DNA of 64,000 nt from Clostridia bacterium (GTDB taxonomy: Bacteria > Bacillota > Clostridia > Christensenellales > Aristaeellaceae). The position numbers were made by a program, and so were the translations under genes. The stretch covers positions 1 through 64,000 of the forward strand of contig JAFTPN010000017.1 in the NCBI GenBank assembly GCA_017463245.1. The letters run 5' to 3'. The notes under the pieces are model-generated. The model saw only the letters and a list, made by a program, of their open reading frames with translations, made no database searches and was not told where the DNA came from. Below, one piece after another: positions 50,043-57,639 of the stretch (position 1 is its first letter; the number at the start of each line of letters is the position of its first letter).

Positions 50043-50585
50043 ATGAAGTGGGTTTGCAAGGTTTGCGGTTATGTTCACGAAGGTCCCGAGGCTCCCGATT
50101 TCTGCCCCGTGTGCAAGGCTCCCAAGGCCAAGTTCGACCAGATGGCCGAGACCAAGACCTGGGCTTGCGAGCATGAGGTGGGCGTAGCCAAGGACGCTCC
50201 CGAAGAGATCAAGGAAATGCTGCGCGCCAACTTCACCGGCGAGTGCACCGAGGTGGGTATGTACCTGGCCATGGCTCGCGTTGCCCATCGTGAAGGCTAT
50301 CCCGAGATCGGCCTGTACTGGGAGAAGGCCGCCTACGAAGAAGCCGAGCACGCCGCCAAGTTTGCCGAGCTGCTGGGCGAAGTGGTCTCCCCCTCCACCA
50401 AGGAGAACCTGACCGTCCGCGTGGAAGCCGAGAACGGCGCCACCGCCGGCAAGTTTGACCTGGCGCTGAAGGCCAAGCAGCTGAACCTGGACGCCATCCA
50501 CGACACCGTGCATGAAATGGCGAAGGACGAGGCGCGACATGGAAAGGCTTTCGAAGGCCTGCTGAAGCGCTACTTCGGCAAGTAA
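50043..50585 (+). CDS. Reverse rubrerythrin (rubredoxin-ferritin-like peroxidase)
   Basis: A 180-residue non-haem iron peroxidase of anaerobes. The rubredoxin-type domain is N-terminal (Cys5, Cys8, Cys21, Cys24; [19 protein letters not shown]), followed by a four-helix diiron domain with [23 protein letters not shown] and [14 protein letters not shown]. This order is the reverse of classical rubrerythrin and matches clostridial NADH-dependent peroxide reductases. GGAGG is 8 bases before the chosen ATG; the open frame upstream is non-coding in appearance. Preceded by a weak TATACT and followed by a strong terminator. Confidence 0.94.
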   Translation: MKWVCKVCGYVHEGPEAPDFCPVCKAPKAKFDQMAETKTWACEHEVGVAKDAPEEIKEMLRANFTGECTEVGMYLAMARVAHREGYPEIGLYWEKAAYEEAEHAAKFAELLGEVVSPSTKENLTVRVEAENGATAGKFDLALKAKQLNLDAIHDTVHEMAKDEARHGKAFEGLLKRYFGK

Positions 50586-50596
50586 TACTAAATGAA

Positions 50597-50631
50597 AACA
50601 GGCCAGTCCCAAGTGGGGCTGGCCTGTTTTT
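50597..50631 (+). terminator. Terminator after the rubrerythrin gene
   Basis: Hairpin AACAGGCCAGTCCC-aagt-GGGGCTGGCCTGTT followed by TTT. Confidence 0.93.
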
Positions 50632-50647
50632 GCGTCTTGTGCGTTTG

Positions 50648-50959
50648 TTATTCCTTCCGCAGCCGGTTGATCAAGCCGAGCAGCATTAGCAGATCGTCCT
50701 CGTTCAGCTCCTTCATGCCGGAAATAGCCTTTTGGATCAGCTCCGGGTTTTGGGTGCTTTCGTCAAAGAACTGGGCGGGGGTGAGGTCGAAGTAGTCGCA
50801 GATGGCGAGGAACTCCTTCATGGGCGGGAGCGCCTTGCCGGAAGAAATGTTGTACACATAACCGCGGCTGTGGCCAAGGTCGTAGCTCATCTGGTATTCG
50901 GACACACCCTTGCGCAGGCGCAGCTGTGTGATTCTGTCGCGAATAAAGTTCTCGTCCAT
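50648..50959 (-). CDS. XRE-family helix-turn-helix regulator 2
   Basis: A 103-residue protein: HTH at about 5-60 (RDRITQLRLRKGVSEYQMSYDLGHSRGYVYNI, SSGKALPPMKEFLAICDYFDLTPAQFF) and a short helical C terminus (KAISGMKELNEDDLLMLLGLINRL) likely for dimerisation. GAGGTG is 6 bases before the ATG. It is divergent from the exported zinc-finger-like gene, whose promoter lies in the shared spacer, suggesting local repression. Confidence 0.9.
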   Translation of the reverse strand: MDENFIRDRITQLRLRKGVSEYQMSYDLGHSRGYVYNISSGKALPPMKEFLAICDYFDLTPAQFFDESTQNPELIQKAISGMKELNEDDLLMLLGLINRLRKE

Positions 50960-51028
50960 CCATATCACCTCATGGGTATGATAGACGATGGGGAGAGATG
51001 CGATGCCGAATATTTTTTGTTGTTCCGA

Positions 51029-51057
51029 TTGAAATATCAAAGAATATTTGCTATAAT
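51029..51057 (+). promoter_or_regulatory. Promoter of the exported CxxCxGxG protein gene
   Basis: -35 TTGAAA (51029-51034), 17-base spacer, consensus -10 TATAAT (51052-51057). It lies between divergent XRE regulator 2 and this gene. Confidence 0.8.
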
Positions 51058-51121
51058 TGGTTTAGAAGCAAAAAATCCTTGCTTGTAGAGAATGAATGAG
51101 CAAGGGCGGGAGGTCACGACC

Positions 51122-51829
51122 ATGAGAAGAATCATCAGTTTGGTGCTGGCGGCAATGCTACTGCTTGGCGTATCCGCTGTTGCGGAAGAGAACGGCATCA
51201 CCATCGCGTGCAAAACCCATGAAGCCTATGCAGCGTGTATGGCCTGCGATTGGGATGGCTCAAGCACACATCAGGTGACCTTGAATTGCGGCCAGTGCAA
51301 GGGCAAGGGTGGGAAAATCTGCGCGGATTGCTTTGGCTTGGGCATTTACCTTGGAAAGAAGTGCACGACCTGCTATGGTCAGGGTTCAAGGCTTTGCTAT
51401 GGTTGTTATGGTTCGGGCGTCAGCAATACGTTTACGGAAAAACGGAAGAACTGCCCCAGCTGCGGCGCTTATGCTGTGTGCTACTATTGCAGGGGGATGG
51501 ATGGCAAAACCTTTGCCGCGCGTACTGACGAAACGCCGCTTTTCGCCTACCGCGACGTGATGCGCGCACCTGACGAGAAGGTTGGCACCATGTTTGTGGT
51601 GCAGGGCGTGATCCAGAGCATCGAGGAAAGCGGTGAGGCGCTGCGCCAGATTGTTTTGCAGCAGGAGGACAATGGCATTGCCTATGAAATGAAGCTGTGG
51701 TACTTTGTGCAGCCGGAGGATGTCAAGCTGCTGAAGGGCGACACCATCAGCTTCTGCGGCGAAATGATCAGCTATGACGAGAATGATGTGCCGACCTTTG
51801 CAGCGGCCGATGTGAAGTTGGAAAATTGA
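51122..51829 (+). CDS. Exported protein with DnaJ-like cysteine-rich repeats and an OB-like domain
   Basis: A 235-residue secreted protein. Signal peptide MRRIISLVLAAMLLLGVSAVAEE. Residues about 40-125 hold at least five CxxC pairs in DnaJ-zinc-finger style (CGQCKGKG, CADCFGLG, CTTCYGQG, CYGCYGSG, CPSCG, CYYCRG). The last 100 residues (GTMFVVQGVIQSIEE ... LLKGDTISFCGEMISYD) resemble an OB-fold seen in other exported clostridial proteins. DnaJ zinc fingers are cytoplasmic in known chaperones, so an exported one is unusual. GGGAGGTC precedes the ATG. Function unknown. Confidence 0.82.
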   Translation: MRRIISLVLAAMLLLGVSAVAEENGITIACKTHEAYAACMACDWDGSSTHQVTLNCGQCKGKGGKICADCFGLGIYLGKKCTTCYGQGSRLCYGCYGSGVSNTFTEKRKNCPSCGAYAVCYYCRGMDGKTFAARTDETPLFAYRDVMRAPDEKVGTMFVVQGVIQSIEESGEALRQIVLQQEDNGIAYEMKLWYFVQPEDVKLLKGDTISFCGEMISYDENDVPTFAAADVKLEN

Positions 51830-51837
51830 TCGTTAAA

Positions 51838-51876
51838 CAAAAAACTGCCCCGTTCTCCCTTTTGGAGAGCGGGGCC
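51838..51876 (-). terminator. Terminator after the rRNA methyltransferase gene
   Basis: GCCCCGTTCTCC...GGAGAGCGGGGC hairpin; on the minus strand followed by AGTTTTTTGTTT. Confidence 0.85.
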
Positions 51877-51882
51877 TGTTGC

Positions 51883-52791
51883 TTATTTCCTCCTCCTGAT
51901 CCTCGCCACGAAGAACCCCTCGTGCATTTCGTCCGGGCAGACGCACAGCGTGCCGGGGAGGGTCACGGGCAGCTGGGGGACGTGGTTCAGCAGCTCATGC
52001 TCGATGGGCAGCACCTCCGCGTTGGCGCGGGCGAGGCACTTGCGCACCACGTCCTCGTTTTCCATGCGCAGGATGGAGCAGGTGGAGTACACCATTTCAT
52101 GCCCGGGCTTCAGCAGGTGCAGCGCCTTTTGCAGCATGGCGGTCTGGGTGGCGGCGGTCTTGTTCAGCCAGTCCCGGGTCATGCGGCGCTGGGGTTCGCC
52201 CTCCAGCAGGGCAATGGTGCCGCTGCCGGAGCAGGGCGCGTCCAGCAGAATTTTGTGGAAGGAGAACAGGTCGTCCAGGCGGCGGGCGTCCTCCATCATC
52301 ACGCCCACGCGGGAGGCTCCCTGCTTTTCCAGGTTGTATTGCATCCGCTCGGCGCGGATCTTGTTCTTTTCGCAGGCGGTGATCAGCGCCTGGTTGCCGG
52401 AGAGCGCCGCCAGCTGGGTGGTTTTGCCGCCGGGGGCTGCGGCCATGTCCAATATGGTCTCGCCGGATTGGGGGCGCAGCACCAGGGGCGGGATCATGGC
52501 GGAGAGGTTTTGCAGGTAGATGCCGCCCTGCTCATAGGCGGGCAGGGCTTGCAGGGCGTCCTCCCGCGCGCCGCGGATGATCATGGCGTCCCCGTACCAG
52601 GGCACGTTTTCCCAGGTGAGGCCGGCCTGGGTCAGCTGGGCTTCCACCTCGGGGCGGGTGGTGCGCAGGGGATTGACCCGCAGCGTCACCGGGCGGCGGT
52701 GGGTATAGCCCTCCTGGATGCGGCGGGCAGTCTCCGCGCCGTATTGTTCTTCCAGCAGGGTGGCAAGCAGTTCGGGGATCACAGGCAGCAT
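51883..52791 (-). CDS. RsmB/RsmF-family rRNA (cytosine-5) methyltransferase
   Basis: A 302-residue SAM-dependent methyltransferase of the NOL1/NOP2/Sun family. SAM motif ILDMAAAPGGKTTQLAAL, motif IV LDAPCSGSGT with one catalytic Cys, and motif VI VYSTCSILRMENEDVV with the second Cys. The N-terminal VTLRVNPLRTT segment is typical. The usual C-terminal PUA-like extension of long RsmF is absent, so it is a short form; target base not predictable. GGAGG is 8 bases before the ATG. Confidence 0.93.
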   Translation of the reverse strand: MLPVIPELLATLLEEQYGAETARRIQEGYTHRRPVTLRVNPLRTTRPEVEAQLTQAGLTWENVPWYGDAMIIRGAREDALQALPAYEQGGIYLQNLSAMIPPLVLRPQSGETILDMAAAPGGKTTQLAALSGNQALITACEKNKIRAERMQYNLEKQGASRVGVMMEDARRLDDLFSFHKILLDAPCSGSGTIALLEGEPQRRMTRDWLNKTAATQTAMLQKALHLLKPGHEMVYSTCSILRMENEDVVRKCLARANAEVLPIEHELLNHVPQLPVTLPGTLCVCPDEMHEGFFVARIRRRK

Positions 52792-52851
52792 GGTGCATTC
52801 CTCCAAAATTGGGCTGGTGAAAGGTTCGGCATCGGGAAAGAAAAATCCTCT

Positions 52852-52888
52852 AAAAAATCGGCGGGAGAGTTGCCTCTCTCACCGATTC
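52852..52888 (-). terminator. Terminator after XRE regulator 3
   Basis: Minus strand AATCGGTGAGAGAG-gcaa-CTCTCCCGCCGATT followed by TTTT. It overlaps the stop codon region. Confidence 0.85.
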
Positions 52889-53208
52889 ATCAGGGTCTGC
52901 ACCACCACATCCACGCATTGCTGCTCTTCCTGGTTCAGGCTGCGGAAGCGGGTGATCAGCTCTGCTTCGCGCTGGTTGAGGTGGTATTCCTCCATGTGTT
53001 CGATGCGCCGCTGCACATCTGTATGGCCGATGATGTAATCCACCGACGTGTTGAAGTAGTCTGCCATCCGCGCCAGAATTTCCAGGTCCGGCTCCACGTT
53101 GTGGTTTTCGTATTTGTTGATCGATGGCTGACTGACGTGGATCGCATCCGCCAGGCGCTGCTGGCTGATGCCATGCATTTTCCTTAGCAATTTCAAATTG
53201 GGCAGCAC
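52879..53208 (-). CDS. XRE-family helix-turn-helix regulator 3
   Basis: A 109-residue regulator that probably starts at GTG (53208), 7 bases after GGAGG. HTH at about 3-58 (NLKLLRKMHGISQQRLADAIHVSQPSINKYEN, EPDLEILARMADYFNTSVDYIIG) in the form common to immunity-type repressors, then a charged helical C terminus (REAELITRFRSLNQEEQQCVDVVVQTL). It is divergent from a 56-residue HTH gene. The frame stays open to 53292, but that part overlaps the probable promoter region. Confidence 0.9.
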   Translation of the reverse strand: MLPNLKLLRKMHGISQQRLADAIHVSQPSINKYENHNVEPDLEILARMADYFNTSVDYIIGHTDVQRRIEHMEEYHLNQREAELITRFRSLNQEEQQCVDVVVQTLMNR

Positions 53209-53335
53209 GCCATCACCTCCCGCTGCTTCTATTTTAACAACTTGCGGGAATGAAAGAAAAATCCCATTAAGCATGATTGACAACAACTGCAAGTTATATT
53301 ATCATAGGGTGAAGAAAAAGCGGGGAGGGTGTGCC

Positions 53336-53506
53336 ATGGCGCGTGCGCTGAGCGAGGCGGAGATCGCCCGCATCAAGGAGCTGTATGCCCAATGCGGCAG
53401 CTACAGCATGGTGGCGCAGCTGGTGGGACGCTCGGCGGTCACGGTGGCCAAGTGCATCAAGAGGATGGAAAAAGAAGAGCAGCGCCGGGATGAAAGCGCG
53501 ACATAA
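53336..53506 (+). CDS. Mini helix-turn-helix protein
   Basis: A 56-residue protein that is almost only a helix-turn-helix: ALSEAEIARIKELYAQCGSYSMVAQLVGRSAVTVAKCI in the Hin/resolvase-like pattern, with a charged tail. GGGGAGGG precedes the ATG. A hairpin terminator follows at once. It may be a small DNA-binding regulator; no partner domain is present. Divergent from XRE regulator 3. Confidence 0.75.
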   Translation: MARALSEAEIARIKELYAQCGSYSMVAQLVGRSAVTVAKCIKRMEKEEQRRDESAT

Positions 53507-53536
53507 AAGAACCGTTCAGCAATTGAACGGTTCTTG
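53505..53536. terminator. Bidirectional terminator after the mini-HTH gene
   Basis: Perfect hairpin AGAACCGTTCA-gcaat-TGAACGGTTCT with flanking A and T runs, shared with the convergent minus-strand operon. Confidence 0.88.
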
Positions 53537-53538
53537 CT

Positions 53539-53802
53539 TTATTCCGCCACCCACACCGGCGGCATAGCGGGGCAGGAGAGGCTCCGCTTGGCGGCGCGAG
53601 CCTCCACATAGCAGCCGCAGCGGGCGCAGGTGCCGCTGTGCAGGGCTTCGCAGCCCTCGCACAGGGCGAGGCGGGTGCGGTAAGTCTCATCGGACACACG
53701 GCTTTCCTCCGGCAGAGTGGCGATGTACTCGGCCACCAGCCGCGCCATGTCCTCCTGGCCGCTGGCCATCAATAGGCAGCGGCAGGGCTTTTGTTCAGGC
53801 AT
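53539..53802 (-). CDS. Small cysteine-rich protein, DUF6171-like
   Basis: An 87-residue protein with a zinc-ribbon-like core ALCEGCEALHSGTCARCGCY followed by VEARAAKRSLSCP. This matches a family of unknown function in Clostridia that I know as DUF6171. It overlaps the gluQ end by 8 bases and is the last gene of a four-gene minus-strand operon. Function unknown. Confidence 0.75.
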   Translation of the reverse strand: MPEQKPCRCLLMASGQEDMARLVAEYIATLPEESRVSDETYRTRLALCEGCEALHSGTCARCGCYVEARAAKRSLSCPAMPPVWVAE

Positions 53803-54718
53803 GGGGTGCCTCCATTTCCGGCAGCCGGATGTCGCTGCGCTTCACTTTCTCCCAGCTGAACAGCGGAATGAGCTGCTCCAGGGTCATGGGGCGGTTTTCT
53901 TCGATGATGCCCGCGCTGCAGGCCAGCATGCCCAGAATATCCGCCGGGGTGAAGCGGCGGCTCAGGGCGGACAGGTCGAGATCCTTGTCCCGCTTGGCCA
54001 GGCGGCGACCCTGGGCGTCCATCAGCAGGGGAATATGCACGTACTTCGGCAGGGGGAAGCCCAGCTTGTCCAGCAGATAAATCTGCCTTGGCGTGGCGGA
54101 AAGGATGTCCCGGCCGCGCACGACTTCGTTCACGCCACAGAGGGCGTCGTCCACCACCACGGCCAGCTGGTAGCCAAACAGGCCATCGGAACGGCGCAGA
54201 ATGAAATCGCCGCAGTCCCGTGCCAGGTTTTCCTTTTGCAGGCCGAACAGCCCATCGGTGAAGGCCACCTCCGCGTCCGGCACACGCAGGCGCAGGGCGG
54301 GGGAGCGGGTCTGGGACAGGCGGGCGATGTCCTCGTCAGACAGATTGACGCAGGCACGGTTGTACACCACCTGGGTGTCCCCCAGGTTGGGCGCCTGGGA
54401 GGCCATCAGCTGGGCGCGGGTGCAGAAGCAGGGGTAGATCAGCCCCTGCTTTTGCAGCTCGTCCAAATAGCGCTGGTAGATGTCGCTGCGCTGGCTCTGC
54501 CACAGGGGTTCCTCGTCCCAGGTGAAGCCCAGCCACTCAAGATCCTCAATGCATTGCAGGGAGAGGTGCCGGGGGCAGCGGGGAACGTCCAGATCCTCGA
54601 TGCGCAAAAGGAACCTGCCGCCCTGGCTGCGGGCGGAGAGATAGGCCAGCAGCGCGCAGAGCAGGTTGCCCAGGTGCAGCCGCCCGCTGGGGGTGGGGGC
54701 AAAACGTCCGGTGATCAC
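53795..54718 (-). CDS. gluQ: Glutamyl-Q tRNA(Asp) synthetase
   Basis: A 307-residue truncated glutamyl-tRNA-synthetase-like enzyme that charges the queuosine base of tRNA(Asp) with glutamate. Class I HIGH-type motif GRFAPTPSGRLHLGNL, RIEDLDVPR, and the KMSKS-type AKRDKDLDLS. No anticodon-binding domain, as expected. A zinc-site remnant CFCTRAQ is present. Start is GTG, overlapping the upstream stop by 4 bases (GTGA), with AGGAG 8 bases before. A full-length synthetase would be about 480 residues. Confidence 0.92.
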   Translation of the reverse strand: MITGRFAPTPSGRLHLGNLLCALLAYLSARSQGGRFLLRIEDLDVPRCPRHLSLQCIEDLEWLGFTWDEEPLWQSQRSDIYQRYLDELQKQGLIYPCFCTRAQLMASQAPNLGDTQVVYNRACVNLSDEDIARLSQTRSPALRLRVPDAEVAFTDGLFGLQKENLARDCGDFILRRSDGLFGYQLAVVVDDALCGVNEVVRGRDILSATPRQIYLLDKLGFPLPKYVHIPLLMDAQGRRLAKRDKDLDLSALSRRFTPADILGMLACSAGIIEENRPMTLEQLIPLFSWEKVKRSDIRLPEMEAPHA

Positions 54719-54936
54719 TTGTTTTGCTCCTGCTTATGCTCGGCGGCCTTCTTTTGCAGCCAATTGATGAGCAGGGTGGTCAGCCCCAGCATGAGGAACA
54801 CGCTCAGGGAGCCGTAGACCCAGCCGGGCTGGGCGGCCAGCTGGCCGGTGATGGTGAGGGCGATCACCGCCACTACGAACACCGCGGCGCTGATCAGCGC
54901 CAGAATGGCAAGAATGCGCTTGATCTTATCAATCAT
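54715..54936 (-). CDS. Small two-helix membrane protein
   Basis: A 73-residue protein with two membrane helices (about 9-31 and 42-61) and a lysine/glutamate-rich cytoplasmic tail. Family not recognised. It overlaps the peptidase gene by 8 bases upstream and gluQ by 4 bases downstream, so it is translated as part of the operon. AAGGAG is 7 bases before the ATG. Confidence 0.75.
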   Translation of the reverse strand: MIDKIKRILAILALISAAVFVVAVIALTITGQLAAQPGWVYGSLSVFLMLGLTTLLINWLQKKAAEHKQEQNK

Positions 54937-56203
54937 GCTTAGGCTCCTTCTTGAACAGATATTCGTCCACCTTGTCCTGGATCTCCTGGGCGATCTTCTT
55001 CTCGATGGGGAAGGAGGCCGCACCGTCCAAGCGCTGCGCCAGGTGCAAGGCCTGCTGCAGGGTGATGTTCAGGGACTTTTCGTCCAGGTAGTTGCTCTTG
55101 AGGTTATCCCGGCGGTCGTGGATGTACCCCGCGCCGGCGGTGCCGAAGCGGCACAGGTTGATGGCCGGCACGCCCTTGTCAGCAAAGGGGATGCAGTCGC
55201 TGGAGTAGATGTCCAGCTTCACGGAACAGGGGATGCCGATCTCCTTCATCAGGGCGTCCACATAGCCCACGGCGGCCTCTGTGGCCAGCACGGGGGCGGC
55301 GTTCTGTCCCAGGGTGGCGGCGGCCACGTCCACGTTCACCATCAGCATGTGCTGGGCAAGCTCCTCCTCGTGGGCGGCTGTCCAGGCCTTGGAGCCCAGC
55401 AGACCCTGCTCCTCGGAGCCGTACCAGTTGAACTTCAAGGTGCGCTTGGGCTTATGGGCGGCAAAGTACCGCAGCAGCTCCATGATGATCACGCTGCCGG
55501 ACATATTGTCATATACGCCGGTGGAGAAGTACACGCTGTCGTAATGCGCGCCGAAGGAGATGATCTCTCCGGGCTTCTCGGTGCCTTCGATGGTGGCGCA
55601 GACATTCTGGCTTACGCCGTCGTAGTTCTCGGCGGTCAGCTCGATGTGCATCTCCTTCGCGCCACGGCGGACGATCTCTGCCGCATCGGCAGCCCGCAGG
55701 TTCAGGGCGATGGCGTCGCCAAAGGGCTCGGTCATGGTTTCGCGGAGCTTGCGGATGTCGCAATCCGTTTCGCTGCGCCGGTCGATGGTGGAGCCGGAGA
55801 AGGTCAGGATGGCGGCAGCACCGGCCTTTTGCAGCTTTTCATAATCGCCCCGGCGCAGGCGGCCGTTGATCATAACTGCCTTGCCCTTCACCTGCTCCAG
55901 GTGCACGGGCAGCAGGTTCTCGGCATAGAAGAAGGGCAGATCCACGCCACCCTCGGGGGTGGAGGCGGCCCGCTCGTAGCCGGTGACCTCGTATTCCTTC
56001 ACATAGGGCTTGGTGACCACCAGCTTGGCATGGTGGACTTTGCCGCACTTGACGGTGAATTCCTCGATGTGAGCCTCGGCGCCGGTGGACTGGGCTTCGG
56101 CCAGCAGGCGCTGGGCGGCCTGCTTTTCGGCCTCGGAGCAGCTGACGCGCTCGTAGGCAAGCTCCTTCAAAAGGGAAAAGGCGCGGTGCGCGGATACATT
56201 CAT
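54929..56203 (-). CDS. Peptidase family M28 (zinc aminopeptidase-like) with PA insert
   Basis: A 424-residue metallopeptidase. A protease-associated-like insert (about 100-200) precedes the zinc core: FGAHYDSVYFSTGVYDNMSG (His and Asp ligands), FNWYGSEEQGLLGS (catalytic Glu pair), VNVDVAA and YIHDRRDN (His ligand). No signal peptide, so cytoplasmic peptide degradation is likely. GGGAGG is 8 bases before the ATG. First gene of the operon with the small membrane protein, gluQ and the DUF6171-like gene. Confidence 0.92.
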   Translation of the reverse strand: MNVSAHRAFSLLKELAYERVSCSEAEKQAAQRLLAEAQSTGAEAHIEEFTVKCGKVHHAKLVVTKPYVKEYEVTGYERAASTPEGGVDLPFFYAENLLPVHLEQVKGKAVMINGRLRRGDYEKLQKAGAAAILTFSGSTIDRRSETDCDIRKLRETMTEPFGDAIALNLRAADAAEIVRRGAKEMHIELTAENYDGVSQNVCATIEGTEKPGEIISFGAHYDSVYFSTGVYDNMSGSVIIMELLRYFAAHKPKRTLKFNWYGSEEQGLLGSKAWTAAHEEELAQHMLMVNVDVAAATLGQNAAPVLATEAAVGYVDALMKEIGIPCSVKLDIYSSDCIPFADKGVPAINLCRFGTAGAGYIHDRRDNLKSNYLDEKSLNITLQQALHLAQRLDGAASFPIEKKIAQEIQDKVDEYLFKKEPKHD

Positions 56204-56265
56204 GGTGATGACCTCCCATTCAATATTGAACCTATTATAGCACACCTGCGCGCCGTCGTCACCAG

Positions 56266-56294
56266 TTGCGCGAAAAACTCTCTTGTGCTATGAT
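56266..56294 (+). promoter_or_regulatory. Promoter of the radical SAM gene
   Basis: Extended -10 TGCTATGAT (TATGAT at 56289-56294), 17-base spacer, -35 TTGCGC (56266-56271). Confidence 0.65.
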
Positions 56295-56321
56295 GGAGGC
56301 ATCAAGATGGGAGGAATATCA

Positions 56322-57446
56322 ATGTACATTTCCAAGAAGGACGCCCTGGCTTGGTTTGAGTTTTTTGCTGCCCTGCCGGAGGAGGAAGGCCTCATGCCCC
56401 GCCAGCAGGAGATCGCTTATGCGGTGCTGGCGCAGATCGAGCGGGCGGTGGAGCATCGCCGCGAGGCCATGAAGAAGGACATCCCCGGCCTGAAAAGTCT
56501 GCAGGGGCGCACCTATTATGTGGGCGACGATGCCAAGTTCCCCGGCGGCTGCCGCTCCTGCCTGCTGGGTACCGGCCTGAGCGCCATCCGCAAGACCAAC
56601 AAGTGCAACATCCAATGCCCCTTCTGCTACAACTATGGCGAGCTGCATTGCCAGCCGCCCATTGGCGACGGGCTGTGGGAGATCGGCGGGACGAAGTTCT
56701 ACGAGGATGATCTTGACCTGCTGCTGAGCATCCACAACAAGCCCACGGGCATCTCCTATGTGTATCTGGAACCCTTTATGGAGATCGAGAAATACTACGG
56801 CGTGATCAGCAAGTTCCACCAGGCGGGCATCCACCAGCATATGTACACCAACGGCACCCTCTGCACGGAAGAAAATCTCCGCGCCCTGGGCGAAGCCGGG
56901 CTGGACGAGCTGCGGTTCAACCTGGGGGCGACCGACTGCGCCGATAAGGTGATCGCCAGCATGGCCATGGCGAAGAAGTACATCAAAAAGGTGGGCATCG
57001 AGACCCCCATGACGCCGGACTTCTTTGAGCAGTTCCAGGAGAAGAAGGAGCAGATTCTGGGCACGGGGATCGACTTTATCAACTGCGCGGAGCTGCACCT
57101 GAATGCCAACAATATCGGCAATTACGAGGGTGAACCCATGTACATGACCCGGCTGGGGTATCTTTCCCCCATCTGGAGCCGCGACCTGACGCTGCGCTTG
57201 ATGAAGCAGGCGGCGGAGGAAAATTGGCCCATCGCCGTGCATGACTGCTGCAACCGCACCAAGTTCGCCCGCGACCTGAACCTGAAAAGCAAGGAGGGCG
57301 GCTGGTTTGGCCAAAGCGGCTACGGCAGCGAGTTCGACGTGCTGCCCTGGTGGGCGTTCCTGCCCACGCTTTACGATGAGGAATTCACCTTCGTGAAGGA
57401 AGAAGAACTGCCTGATGGCTACCGCCCCGGCCAGCTGGTTTTCTAA
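56322..57446 (+). CDS. Radical SAM protein of unknown function
   Basis: A 374-residue radical SAM enzyme with the cluster motif CNIQCPFCY (Cys95, Cys99, Cys102) and flanking extra cysteines Cys77, Cys80 and Cys110 (GGCRSCLLGTG, GELHC) that could hold another metal site. The barrel continues with YVYLEPFMEIEKYYGVISKF, HMYTNGTLCTEENLRALGEAG and LDELRFNLGATDCADKV. It resembles uncharacterised radical SAM proteins of Clostridia. GGGAGG is 7 bases before the ATG. Single gene; no peptide substrate or maturation partner is adjacent. Confidence 0.88.
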   Translation: MYISKKDALAWFEFFAALPEEEGLMPRQQEIAYAVLAQIERAVEHRREAMKKDIPGLKSLQGRTYYVGDDAKFPGGCRSCLLGTGLSAIRKTNKCNIQCPFCYNYGELHCQPPIGDGLWEIGGTKFYEDDLDLLLSIHNKPTGISYVYLEPFMEIEKYYGVISKFHQAGIHQHMYTNGTLCTEENLRALGEAGLDELRFNLGATDCADKVIASMAMAKKYIKKVGIETPMTPDFFEQFQEKKEQILGTGIDFINCAELHLNANNIGNYEGEPMYMTRLGYLSPIWSRDLTLRLMKQAAEENWPIAVHDCCNRTKFARDLNLKSKEGGWFGQSGYGSEFDVLPWWAFLPTLYDEEFTFVKEEELPDGYRPGQLVF

Positions 57447-57479
57447 GCAGATATTGCCATTTTAATTGGCAGATTTCGC

Positions 57480-57508
57480 TTGACAAGTTGCTGGTGGTCA
57501 TATATGAT
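57480..57508 (+). promoter_or_regulatory. Promoter of the repeat-protein/CUT1 operon
   Basis: Consensus -35 TTGACA (57480-57485), 17-base spacer, -10 TATGAT (57503-57508), followed by a leader of about 125 bases. Confidence 0.85.
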
Positions 57509-57522
57509 ACTTATGAAGCAAA

Positions 57523-57538
57523 ATGTGAACGCTTACAC
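57523..57538 (+). promoter_or_regulatory. cre-like catabolite repression operator
   Basis: ATGTGAACGCTTACAC fits the CcpA cre consensus WTGNNARCGNWWWCAW at 15 of 16 positions and lies just downstream of the -10, where binding would block transcription. A LacI/GalR-family operator is the alternative reading. Confidence 0.7.
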
Positions 57539-57639
57539 ATGAAGCTAACAGCCTTGTTAGGGGAGAATGCTGTAAGGCAATGCGTATCGAATGGGGGAGA
57601 CCCGTTCAGATAAAAAAAGAGAAAATGGAGGAATTTATC

